DNA of 5,206 bases from Promethearchaeota archaeon (GTDB lineage: Archaea > Asgardarchaeota > Lokiarchaeia > Sigynarchaeales > SOKP01), in assembly GCA_014729315.1 (NCBI GenBank), contig WJKD01000033.1, forward strand, positions 1 to 5,206. Direction: 5' to 3'. Made by a program: the position numbers and the translations under genes. Under the pieces are notes generated by a model, which was not told the origin of the DNA, did no database searches, and saw only the letters and a list, made by a program, of their open reading frames with translations. Position 1 is the stretch's first letter. Each line of letters begins with the position of its first letter. Positions 1-5,206 of this stretch are shown here, piece by piece.

Positions 1-105
1 CTGTATTTATCTGTTGCGTGAAAGTACGCCCTGATCAGCAGTCCCCACCTGCCGGCACAAGAGGTTTTTCTATGGTAACAATATGGTAGCTTTGCCTGTA
101 CAAAC
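1..105. other. Left flank, no gene recognised
   Basis: No credible reading frame or RNA is visible here on either strand. If the tRNA fragment at 154-195 is the displaced original 3' end of a host tRNA gene, this stretch is host chromosome downstream of that gene rather than island DNA. That placement is an inference. Confidence 0.4.
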
Positions 106-133
106 AAAAAAAGCCCGCTAAAAAAGCGGGCTT
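106..133 (-). terminator. Strong rho-independent terminator, minus strand
   Basis: A perfect 9-bp stem (AAGCCCGCT at 111-119 pairing with AGCGGGCTT at 125-133) closes a 5-base loop of A on the plus strand. Read on the minus strand, the GC-rich stem is followed at once by a run of T (plus-strand A106-A112). The plus-strand side lacks a T-run, so termination is expected only for minus-strand transcription. It lies about 20 bases past the 3' end of the tRNA-Lys fragment in the same orientation, so it is most simply the original terminator of that tRNA gene. Confidence 0.85.
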
Positions 134-153
134 AAGTTATTGTTTATTATGTG

Positions 154-195
154 TGCGCCCACAGGGAATCGAACCCCGAACCTACTGATTAAGAG
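154..195 (-). pseudogene. 3' half of tRNA-Lys (anticodon CTT); attachment-site remnant
   Basis: Read on the minus strand from 195, the sequence gives anticodon loop CTCTTAA (anticodon CTT at 193-191), 3' anticodon stem TCAGT (188-184), a 5-base variable loop AGGTT, a T-arm of stem CGGGG (178-174), loop TTCGATT (173-167) and stem CCCTG (166-162), then the acceptor strand TGGGCGC (161-155) and discriminator A154. The T stem closes with one G-U pair. Upstream of the loop, the bases at 200-196 are TATAT instead of the expected ACTGA-like strand, so the anticodon stem cannot form, and no D-arm or 5' acceptor strand is found in the next 850 bases. The three bases after A154 are CAC, so CCA is not encoded. 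This is a half gene that begins at the anticodon loop, the usual crossover point for tyrosine integrases using tRNA genes. A group I intron in the anticodon loop is a less likely alternative. Confidence 0.82.
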
Positions 196-228
196 ATATA
201 GATTCAATTTATTATTATTTAGTAGGTT
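179..228. repeat. 8-bp inverted repeat flanking the att boundary
   Basis: AACCTACT (179-186, inside the tRNA fragment) is repeated in inverted form as AGTAGGTT at 221-228, with 34 AT-rich bases between the arms. The tRNA/island junction at about 195 lies inside the interval. It may be a recombinase-related arrangement or chance; the spacing is long for a hairpin. Confidence 0.35.
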
Positions 229-240
229 ACGCTGTGGAGA

Positions 241-286
241 GTTAGTTAACTATGATTTAAAGTCGTTAGTTAGGATGCGTTAACTA
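241..286. repeat. Cluster of GTTAGTTA / GTTAACTA repeats
   Basis: GTTAGTTA occurs at 241-248 and 265-272, and GTTAACTA at 245-252 and 279-286. The first copies overlap and create the 10-bp palindrome TAGTTAACTA at 243-252. The cluster lies about 50 bases inside the presumed island end. Such iterated short motifs next to an att site can be integrase-arm or excisionase binding sites, but AT-rich DNA also makes them easily by chance. Confidence 0.4.
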
Positions 287-333
287 CTTTATTTAAAATA
301 AACTTACAATACCTTTTGTCGGGTAGAATCAAA

Positions 334-348
334 CCAGGTCTTTCCTGG
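334..348. other. Small perfect hairpin
   Basis: CCAGG (334-338) and CCTGG (344-348) form a 5-bp GC-rich stem around the loop TCTTT. No T-run follows on either strand, so it is not a terminator. Its role is unknown. Confidence 0.3.
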
Positions 349-419
349 AAATCATGATGGTTGAATTTATCTCATTGAGATAGATTTTTAACTGATTTTA
401 ACATTTTTTAGGCTAATTT

Positions 420-447
420 GACACAGAGTTGGCACAAATTCGGCACA
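420..447 (+). repeat. Three GRCACA hexamers at exact 11-bp spacing
   Basis: GACACA at 420-425 and GGCACA at 431-436 and 442-447 start exactly 11 bp apart, so they fall on nearly the same face of the helix. They lie about 225-250 bp inside the tRNA scar. Helically phased direct repeats close to an att site are what arm-type integrase or excisionase sites look like. No recombinase gene is in the window to confirm this. Confidence 0.45.
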
Positions 448-497
448 GATATTCAAGCCCGGATTGTTGCGAACTGGTGAATTAGCCTTTACGTCTT

Positions 498-532
498 AGC
501 CATGTTATATTAGATTATAGCGTGGCTTTTTT
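498..532 (+). terminator. Rho-independent terminator, plus strand
   Basis: AGCCATG (498-504) pairs with CGTGGCT (521-527), seven pairs including one G-T, around a 16-base AT-rich loop, and is followed by T527-T532. The minus strand has no T-run after the stem. No protein-coding gene reads into it from the left, so it either ends an untranslated or decayed plus-strand transcript or insulates the neighbouring chromosome from the island. Confidence 0.6.
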
Positions 533-871
533 ATTATATCCACTCTGATAATGCGCGCGCTTTTTATTATAATATAAATCAAATTAATACAGATAAATAA
601 AGCCATATTTAGTTGTTGACAAATGTTGATATTATTTTCCAATTATTCATGATTTGGGGAATATAGCTCGTGATAATATGATTTATAAAGTAAATATAGC
701 GATTATAGGTGTTATAATTGCGAGACCGGCATCAAATTGTGGTCAATCGAAGTAATGTAAGCATGTATTATAACTTATATATTTTTAAAGATGTTAAAAA
801 TATTTTAAAGCGTTAAATTTATCACTTTTATAACCTGATCTTTCAAATATGCTCTTTTCTTCATTTTTGTT

Positions 872-903
872 AAAAAATCTCAGATTTCACAAAATTATGA
901 GAT
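872..903 (-). terminator. Possible weak terminator of the minus-strand operon
   Basis: On the minus strand a 6-bp stem (plus-strand ATCTCA at 877-882 and TGAGAT at 898-903) with a 15-base loop is followed by a run of T (plus-strand A872-A877). It lies about 140 bases past the stop of the last operon gene and is the only hairpin with a T-run I find there. The stem is short and AT-rich, so it may be inefficient or chance. Confidence 0.35.
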
Positions 904-1044
904 GAGATATTGGATTTATGACCCGGAATTTGCAGATAAATAAACAGATTCAATAAACATAAGTATTATTATTAACTGACAATTAACCATAGTAGGATGT
1001 TGACATTTTTTGAAATATAAACTGGATCACTAGTTTTGCAAAAT

Positions 1045-1959
1045 TCAGTATAGAGGATAAACCTGTGCTCCGACGTCTTTCTCAGGAATCAGAAAAGCAT
1101 CATCTCTTGCAATATCTCTGTATATTAAATCCTGTTTTATATCTTTAGCTCTATCAATTTCAAACATCCCATATACGATAGCATAATAACCATTATCACA
1201 TAGATGAACACTTACATTATATCCTCTGGAAACGAGTCTCTCTGCTCTCCTAACTGCTTCGTCTTCTGATGGCGTGGACCTTAGAACAATGTAATATCCA
1301 TCCCTAACTGTGCTTTCAGTGGGATAAACTTTCCTTATGAATTTATTTCCACGAGTTTTAAATGCATCTTTTCTTGCAAACTCTCGATAAATTAGCTCCC
1401 GTCTCTTATTTTCTGCTATTTCTTCTTCGTATGTTCCGACTACTACAGCATAGTAACCGTTATCGCTTTGATATACTTCTGCGTTATAATAATTCGATCT
1501 AAGGTCTTTCGCTCTTCTGATCGCTTCTGCTTCGGATGGCGTTGATCTGATTACGACAAAATAGCTACCGTTATTAAAGGATCGTTTTTGGACCATTCCA
1601 GCTTGATTCGCTGGATATATTTTTCTTCTGAAGCCATCACCACGAGTGAAAAATGCATCGTTTCTTGCTAAATTATTAGCCATGAGTTCCCGTTTTTTAG
1701 CTTTCGCCATATATCCGTCGTATTTACCAATTACTACTGCATAGTACCAGTTGTCACTTAAGTAAACGCTGGCGTTGTAACCATTTGAGATTAGTCTTTT
1801 TGCATAATTGATTGCCTCCGCTTTTGAAGTTGTAGAATTCGTTATGATATAATACTCACTATTTTCGGAATACATGCTCTGGGAAGAATAATCAGGTGGC
1901 GGCATACAGTCTGAGGCAATAACCATAATTAAAATAAAGATCATCAATCTTCTTAACAT
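1045..1959 (-). CDS. Exported protein with three SPOR-like repeats
   Basis: A 304-aa protein. Residues 4-16 form a hydrophobic export signal after an Arg pair. A cysteine follows in ASDC (residues 15-18), but Asp just before it makes a poor lipobox, so a lipoprotein, a plain cleaved signal or an uncleaved anchor are all possible. The rest is three repeats of 85 residues each (34-118, 131-215, 220-304) that align without gaps. By hand count repeats 1 and 2 share 46 of 85 positions and repeats 2 and 3 share 40. Each begins like a SPOR domain (a YYIV strand, a helix with E-A-I/V-x-x-A, GYN-x-x-V, then YYAVV-x-G) and adds a tail with ARxDAF, a basic stretch and a closing YP. SPOR domains classically bind denuded peptidoglycan in the cell envelope; whether these do is not shown. 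The third repeat has lost the RG-x-x-F-x-R part of the tail. The ATG at 1959 has AGGAG six bases upstream. It is the last gene of the operon, 41 bases after the membrane-protein gene. Confidence 0.8.
   Translation of the reverse strand: MLRRLMIFILIMVIASDCMPPPDYSSQSMYSENSEYYIITNSTTSKAEAINYAKRLISNGYNASVYLSDNWYYAVVIGKYDGYMAKAKKRELMANNLARNDAFFTRGDGFRRKIYPANQAGMVQKRSFNNGSYFVVIRSTPSEAEAIRRAKDLRSNYYNAEVYQSDNGYYAVVVGTYEEEIAENKRRELIYREFARKDAFKTRGNKFIRKVYPTESTVRDGYYIVLRSTPSEDEAVRRAERLVSRGYNVSVHLCDNGYYAIVYGMFEIDRAKDIKQDLIYRDIARDDAFLIPEKDVGAQVYPLY
1048..1860 (-). repeat. Three tandem 85-codon SPOR-like units
   Basis: The coding units occupy 1606-1860 (repeat 1), 1315-1569 (repeat 2) and 1048-1302 (repeat 3, ending at the stop codon). 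The spacers are 12 codons and 4 codons. Shared residues include the STxS turn, D-N-x-Y-Y-A in the second strand region, ARxDAF and the terminal YP. The moderate protein identity means the duplication is old rather than a recent tandem expansion. Confidence 0.8.
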
Positions 1960-1965
1960 AATTAT

Positions 1966-1970
1966 CTCCT
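1966..1970 (-). promoter_or_regulatory. Ribosome binding site of the SPOR-repeat gene
   Basis: AGGAG on the minus strand, six bases before the ATG at 1959. It lies in the 41-base gap after the membrane-protein gene and supports the chosen start. Confidence 0.8.
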
Positions 1971-2000
1971 CAACAGTTAATATTCACTGCTCTGTTATTT

Positions 2001-2519
2001 TTACCCCGGACCGAACAGTAGTAATGCAAAAGCAAATATGATGAGTAAAATGATTGTAAATTTGTTACGCAGAAATGCTTTTAAAGAGAAACCGCCTGAT
2101 CGATATGTTTTGTCAGATGGTGGCTGATGTGGATTTCTGCTTTTAAAATCAAAAATTAGTAATACAAGCATTATTACAGACCAGCATATGTAGAGTGCCT
2201 GATGACCTTGTAACACTTGAAAAAATAATTTAAATTTCGCAGAGGAGATTCCGATTGCTATTGATATTGTAGCGATTGCAAATATGCCCAACATCGTACT
2301 AAACATTCTACGATAAAACCGGAGTGGGTACAACATCCAAAAAATAAGATAAACTGCAATACCAACTATAACACTTGCTTGAAAGCTCGAAAATCCGAGC
2401 TCATTTAAGAATGGTATTTTGTCGATTTGCCTGAATAAAATCCACCAGCAAATAAGCATTGCAAGGATAGAATGAACCAGGTTAATAATCAACCATCTTA
2501 AGGCAGGATCTCTTTTCAT
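2001..2519 (-). CDS. Small five-TM membrane protein of unknown family
   Basis: A 172-aa protein beginning MKRDPALRW. The frame stays open back to a GTG at 2600 (199 aa), but the ATG at 2519 has a near-perfect AGGAGGG five bases upstream; the longer form would overlap the protease gene and add a charged 27-residue leader, so the ATG is preferred. Five hydrophobic segments are visible at about residues 9-29, 47-66, 76-94, 108-125 and 154-169. Positive charges (KR at the start, RFYRR after segment 2, many K/R between segments 4 and 5) fit an inside N-terminus and outside C-terminus. The roughly 28-residue loop before the last segment is polar, Pro-rich and predicted cytoplasmic. I do not recognise the family. 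Its place between a CHAT protease and an envelope SPOR protein suggests a membrane partner, target or effector of the system. This is inference. Confidence 0.75.
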   Translation of the reverse strand: MKRDPALRWLIINLVHSILAMLICWWILFRQIDKIPFLNELGFSSFQASVIVGIAVYLIFWMLYPLRFYRRMFSTMLGIFAIATISIAIGISSAKFKLFFQVLQGHQALYICWSVIMLVLLIFDFKSRNPHQPPSDKTYRSGGFSLKAFLRNKFTIILLIIFAFALLLFGPG

Positions 2520-2524
2520 TTGTT

Positions 2525-2531
2525 CCCTCCT
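2525..2531 (-). promoter_or_regulatory. Strong ribosome binding site that fixes the membrane-protein start
   Basis: AGGAGGG on the minus strand, followed by AACAA and then the ATG at 2519. It lies in the 52-base gap after the protease stop at 2572 and decides between this ATG and the upstream GTG at 2600, which lies inside the protease gene. Confidence 0.85.
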
Positions 2532-2571
2532 GTACAATGAGATTTTAATATTGTCAATTTTACGATTTATT

Positions 2572-4350
2572 TCATACAAAGTAAATATTTGCTGGATCAC
2601 AGATTCTTGTCTTCAACTTAGGTATTTGTTCATATTTTGGAGATGAAGTAATCTGTCCAAGTGCTCCGTCAAATGCTTTTTTTACATTCTGCCCGGAAGC
2701 AAGATATTCATAGAAGGCGATAGAAAATTTTCTGGCATCTTCGTCCAGTATTTCCGTGGACATGCCAATCACACAGTTAATATCTTCAGCGAGATCATAG
2801 GCTAATTGTTCTGATTCACAGGCATTCAAAATTGCACATTGAATTCTGTTTGATATATTTCTGAATATCTGAATAAAATTTACAAAGGGAACCGATTTAT
2901 ACATCCCTTGATCATCCTCCAGATAAATTAAGCCTTTTTTACTCCCATGTCCGCTAAAATGAACAATGTCAGGTTTATAATGCATTAAATATCTTGGGAG
3001 ATCTTCCAAAGTAACTCCGCCATGTTGATCAAAAACAAATCGATCCTTGTGTTCATATTTTATTAGCGCTCGTTTTATTTCGTTAAATTCCTTATCTATA
3101 GCAAGGCGGTTTTTATTATTTGGGTTTGCACCAAGAAATAGAATCTTGATTTTTCCTGTCGATTTAGAATTTTGAGTTGTATCACGCGTAGAAGTTGTAT
3201 CTTCAGATTCAGTTGATTTTTTTTTAGAAGGTGCATCGAAGGAATGAGCAGCTTCGGTGGTGGATGAGTGTTCGATCATTCCTTTTTCTTTTGTGATTGA
3301 CACATTATCCTGATACCAATCCCTAAACATTGTGCCAGCAATTTGAGGTTCGTCAGGATCGCTATCATCAATAACTCCATGATAGCCTAACGTTCGTAAT
3401 GCATCATCCAGTTGTGGGCTAAAAGAGGATTCTAATTCATTTTTTAAATCCCTTACATGCATAGAACCATCTGGTGTTTTCGACAGTGTTTGATATACCG
3501 CATGTTCTGATAATCCAAATGCATCTATCCAGCGATTGAAGTCATTATGTTCATGAAGAAATTCACGCACACATAATTTCAGATAATGTAAATCCGGATT
3601 GTTTCTGTTTGTCCATAATTTTTCCAGTAATCCTTGCAGCAGATAAGGGTGACGACCGGTTATACGAAGGAGCCGTTGCTCTAAATCATCATCAAAATCA
3701 GGAAAGCCAAATGATATAAGTTGTCTGGCTTGTTTAATAGTTAGAATATTAAGGTATTTTGCACGTAGATTATTTAACGGCGATGAACCTGAGGAAATTA
3801 GGTTGGTTAAATCATTGACGCCACTGGCAACCAATCGAAAGTGTCGGTGGAAACGGGATGTCATTAGAAGATTTCTCAGATTCTGGAAAAAATGGTCATC
3901 TGGTAAGGAATGAATGGCAGCATCTAATTCATCAATAAGAAGAATAACAACCCAGTCAGGTCCAAAATTTTTTTCGAGGCTTGTTTTTACTTTATCCAGA
4001 CAGCTCAGAAATGTTTGATACGGTTTTCCTTCGTGATCGCACTGCCAGGGTTCAGCCTCGATATCAGACACGGTCAATGAATAAATTTCTTCAAACAAAA
4101 TTTCGCAGGATATCTGATCGAGAGCCTGAATATCAAAATATCGGCTTAACGGATGGATTGATTCATAATTCGTTTCGTCTAACTCTTTTTGCAACTGAAA
4201 CAATAGAGATGTCTTACCACAGCGCCGTCCGCCGATTAAGGCAAAGGAGTTGCCATCACGAAAGCCATTTATTAACTGCTGAAGCAATCTGTCATAACCG
4301 GCGAAAAGATTTCCCGGTTTGGTACAGTTATACGGATTTACAGCATTCAT
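2572..4350 (-). CDS. P-loop ATPase fused to CHAT caspase-like protease
   Basis: A 592-aa fusion. The N-terminal STAND/AAA-type ATPase starts with an NPY...LFAGYD entry motif (residues 5-20), then Walker A GGRRCGKTS (40-48), Walker B VVILLIDELD (134-143, with D140 and E141), a sensor-like FRLVASG (171-177) and GRHPYLLQ (232-239). Residues 272-350 look like a winged helix. Residues 351-399 are a Ser/Thr/Glu/Lys-rich flexible linker. The CHAT domain runs from 400 to 592: IKILFLGANP strand, catalytic His468 in VHFSGHG, catalytic Cys511 in LNACES, and IGMST plus a helix with ASG at 528-553. Both catalytic residues are intact. CHAT domains are caspase-like peptidases used in programmed death and defence systems, including the type III-E CRISPR TPR-CHAT. 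Here the ATPase presumably gates the protease, though no substrate can be read from sequence. The start ATG overlaps the upstream stop as TGATG and has AAGGAG nine bases upstream. No transmembrane segment is seen, so it should be cytoplasmic. Confidence 0.88.
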   Translation of the reverse strand: MNAVNPYNCTKPGNLFAGYDRLLQQLINGFRDGNSFALIGGRRCGKTSLLFQLQKELDETNYESIHPLSRYFDIQALDQISCEILFEEIYSLTVSDIEAEPWQCDHEGKPYQTFLSCLDKVKTSLEKNFGPDWVVILLIDELDAAIHSLPDDHFFQNLRNLLMTSRFHRHFRLVASGVNDLTNLISSGSSPLNNLRAKYLNILTIKQARQLISFGFPDFDDDLEQRLLRITGRHPYLLQGLLEKLWTNRNNPDLHYLKLCVREFLHEHNDFNRWIDAFGLSEHAVYQTLSKTPDGSMHVRDLKNELESSFSPQLDDALRTLGYHGVIDDSDPDEPQIAGTMFRDWYQDNVSITKEKGMIEHSSTTEAAHSFDAPSKKKSTESEDTTSTRDTTQNSKSTGKIKILFLGANPNNKNRLAIDKEFNEIKRALIKYEHKDRFVFDQHGGVTLEDLPRYLMHYKPDIVHFSGHGSKKGLIYLEDDQGMYKSVPFVNFIQIFRNISNRIQCAILNACESEQLAYDLAEDINCVIGMSTEILDEDARKFSIAFYEYLASGQNVKKAFDGALGQITSSPKYEQIPKLKTRICDPANIYFV

Positions 4351-5206
4351 CAGGTAATTCTCCTTGCCATCCAGACATTAAAAAGCTCAGACGAAACAAA
4401 CAACTTTCCATTATCATTTGTCACCAGACCAAATTTTTCCAAATTCGTTAAAGCATCATCATACTTAATAGCTAGCTTAGATTCATCATACCCCTCACTG
4501 TGTTTTTTGTAAATAGAAGCGAGAACATGTTTTTCATTATCATATAATGTATTCCAAACTCCTTCCCTATAATAATTGCCAATATCATTTTTGCGCATCT
4601 CTTTTTTTATTTCAGCGGCAGTCTCTTCAACTCTTTTCAGATCTATTGATTTAAGAGAGCCTTCACGGCTAGCATGACTTGCAAAAATGCGTGTTATAAG
4701 CGGATGACCTCCGCAGTAATAATACACTCTCCGCATGGCTTCTTCTGTCCAAAAAATCTTTTTCCACAGTCCGATCTCCCGAATCAACGTTTGACTTTCC
4801 TCCGCAGTTAAAAACCCGAGATATTCTTCCTGGAAAGATCTAAACATGGGGTTTTCACCAATTTTTTTTCCCAATACATTGCGACGATTGACATCGGGGC
4901 GATAAGCAACAACCATTACTACCAGGCATCTATGAGATTGAGCTAAACCGCGTAGCATTCTGAATAATATAATGTATTCGCTTAATATTTTATTACTATC
5001 CGTATAATTTATTGTCGGCAATAGCTTATCGACTTCATCTAAAATGATAAGAAAAGGAGCTTGTTGTCCGGAAGCTTTCCATATCTCAAATAAAGATAAA
5101 ACATTTTTTCGAAAAGTATATTTATCAATAACTCCAAGTGGGTTTGGAATTTTCTTGTTCAAAATAGAGTTCAACTCTACCTGAAGTCCTTTCAGTATTT
5201 CTTCGA
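4350..5206 (-). CDS. Stand-alone P-loop ATPase with winged-helix tail, 5' end beyond window
   Basis: The reading frame is open to the right edge (284 codons in the window), and no credible start is seen. A TTG at 5174 has no good ribosome binding site, and starting there would omit the Walker A motif every such ATPase needs, so the true start lies beyond 5206. Counting from that TTG, the Walker B is FLIILDEVDKLLP (41-53, acidic D46 and E47), a sensor-1-like strand VVMVVAYRPD is at 85-94, YLGFLTAEE at 118-126, the GGHPLI family motif at 155-160, and a winged-helix-like module at about 206-262 ending in VWMARR. This is the same core order as the ATPase half of the next gene, but without a fused effector. 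The two are probably diverged paralogues that act together, perhaps as a mixed oligomer in which this subunit senses and the CHAT subunit executes. The pairing model is inference. Confidence 0.8.
   Translation of the reverse strand, partial: EEILKGLQVELNSILNKKIPNPLGVIDKYTFRKNVLSLFEIWKASGQQAPFLIILDEVDKLLPTINYTDSNKILSEYIILFRMLRGLAQSHRCLVVMVVAYRPDVNRRNVLGKKIGENPMFRSFQEEYLGFLTAEESQTLIREIGLWKKIFWTEEAMRRVYYYCGGHPLITRIFASHASREGSLKSIDLKRVEETAAEIKKEMRKNDIGNYYREGVWNTLYDNEKHVLASIYKKHSEGYDESKLAIKYDDALTNLEKFGLVTNDNGKLFVSSELFNVWMARRIT
4360..4365 (-). promoter_or_regulatory. Ribosome binding site at a TGATG stop/start overlap
   Basis: AAGGAG lies inside the end of the upstream ATPase gene, nine bases before the ATG at 4350. 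The stop TGA (4352-4350) and the start ATG (4350-4348) share one base. This arrangement implies translational coupling and a matched supply of the two ATPase proteins. Confidence 0.7.

Larger units (their letters stand above)
196..1044. other. AT-rich non-coding stretch between tRNA scar and operon
   Basis: These roughly 850 bases hold no convincing gene on either strand; the few ATG-started frames are about 13 to 25 codons and lack a placed ribosome binding site. The stretch does hold short repeats near the tRNA scar, an 11-bp-spaced hexamer series, a plus-strand terminator and a weak minus-strand hairpin, each listed separately. A TTGACA hexamer occurs at 616-621 and at 1000-1005, but neither has a good -10 box at 16-18 bp, so no promoter is called. 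The content fits the recombination-site end of an integrated element. Confidence 0.6.

Noticed and set aside
318..350. Second tRNA T-arm-like sequence on the minus strand
   Set aside because: GGTTTGATTC resembles a T-loop, but only three of five T-stem pairs can form and no acceptor or anticodon parts follow the tRNA spacing.
616..649. TTGACA at 616-621 as a plus-strand promoter
   Set aside because: At 17 bp spacing the bases are CCAATT. The nearest TATTCA is 22 bp away, too far for a normal sigma-70 promoter, and no gene follows.
678..755. Short plus-strand frame of 25 codons with a hydrophobic stretch
   Set aside because: No ribosome binding site at a suitable distance, no recognisable family and very AT-rich context; chance is the simplest explanation.
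902..943. Short plus-strand frame MRYWIYDPEFADK
   Set aside because: Only 13 codons, no ribosome binding site, and the upstream in-frame extension has no start codon before the stop at 836. It could be the tail of a decayed gene, but nothing supports that.
1000..1028. TTGACA at 1000-1005 as a plus-strand promoter
   Set aside because: The only TATAAA-like box is 10 bp away and the sequence at 17 bp spacing is TGGATC, so no usable -10 element is present.
3981..4451. Plus-strand open frame of 156 codons
   Set aside because: It lies antisense to the Walker A/Walker B part of the ATPase-CHAT gene and the end of the upstream ATPase gene, both of which have clear family motifs. The translation shows no domain, so it is a shadow frame.
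4350..5174. TTG at 5174 as the true start of the first ATPase
   Set aside because: No convincing ribosome binding site is present, the frame continues open to the window edge, and this start would remove the Walker A region expected upstream of the visible Walker B.

Overview
This window looks like the end of a mobile genomic island in a Gram-negative bacterium. The evidence for Gram-negative is a secreted protein built of SPOR-like cell-envelope domains and strong AGGAG-type ribosome binding sites. A proteobacterial or Desulfobacterota-like host is plausible from the style of the tRNA-Lys(CTT) fragment, but the window contains no gene that fixes the taxon.

Left edge (1-195): about 100 bases without a recognisable gene, then a strong minus-strand terminator (106-133), then the 3' half of a tRNA-Lys gene on the minus strand (154-195). 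The tRNA similarity stops exactly at the anticodon loop, and no 5' half lies nearby. That is the classic scar of a tyrosine-recombinase element inserted into a tRNA gene. The fragment and its terminator would be the displaced host sequence, and everything to the right would be the island.

Non-coding stretch (196-1044): AT-rich, without a convincing gene. It holds an 8-bp inverted repeat next to the tRNA scar, a cluster of GTTAGTTA/GTTAACTA repeats, three GRCACA hexamers spaced exactly 11 bp apart, a good plus-strand terminator (498-532) and a weak minus-strand hairpin with a T-run (872-903). Several of these could be recombinase or excisionase sites.

Cargo (1045-5206): four minus-strand genes in one apparent operon, read from right to left. 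The order is: (1) a P-loop ATPase with a winged-helix tail, cut off at the window edge before its Walker A motif; (2) a 592-aa fusion of a second ATPase with the same architecture to a C-terminal CHAT (caspase-like) protease with an intact His/Cys dyad, its start overlapping the previous stop as TGATG; (3) a 172-aa protein with five predicted membrane segments, whose start is re-assigned to the ATG at 2519; (4) a 304-aa exported protein with three gap-free 85-aa SPOR-like repeats.

Working model (inference): the two ATPases form a regulated NTP-dependent sensor or switch, the CHAT protease is the effector, and the membrane and SPOR proteins are its target, its output, or an envelope-anchored partner. 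The layout (STAND/AAA-type ATPase plus caspase-like protease plus membrane component, on an island) fits the general plan of NTP-dependent biological-conflict or anti-phage systems. I do not recognise this exact four-gene combination as a named system.
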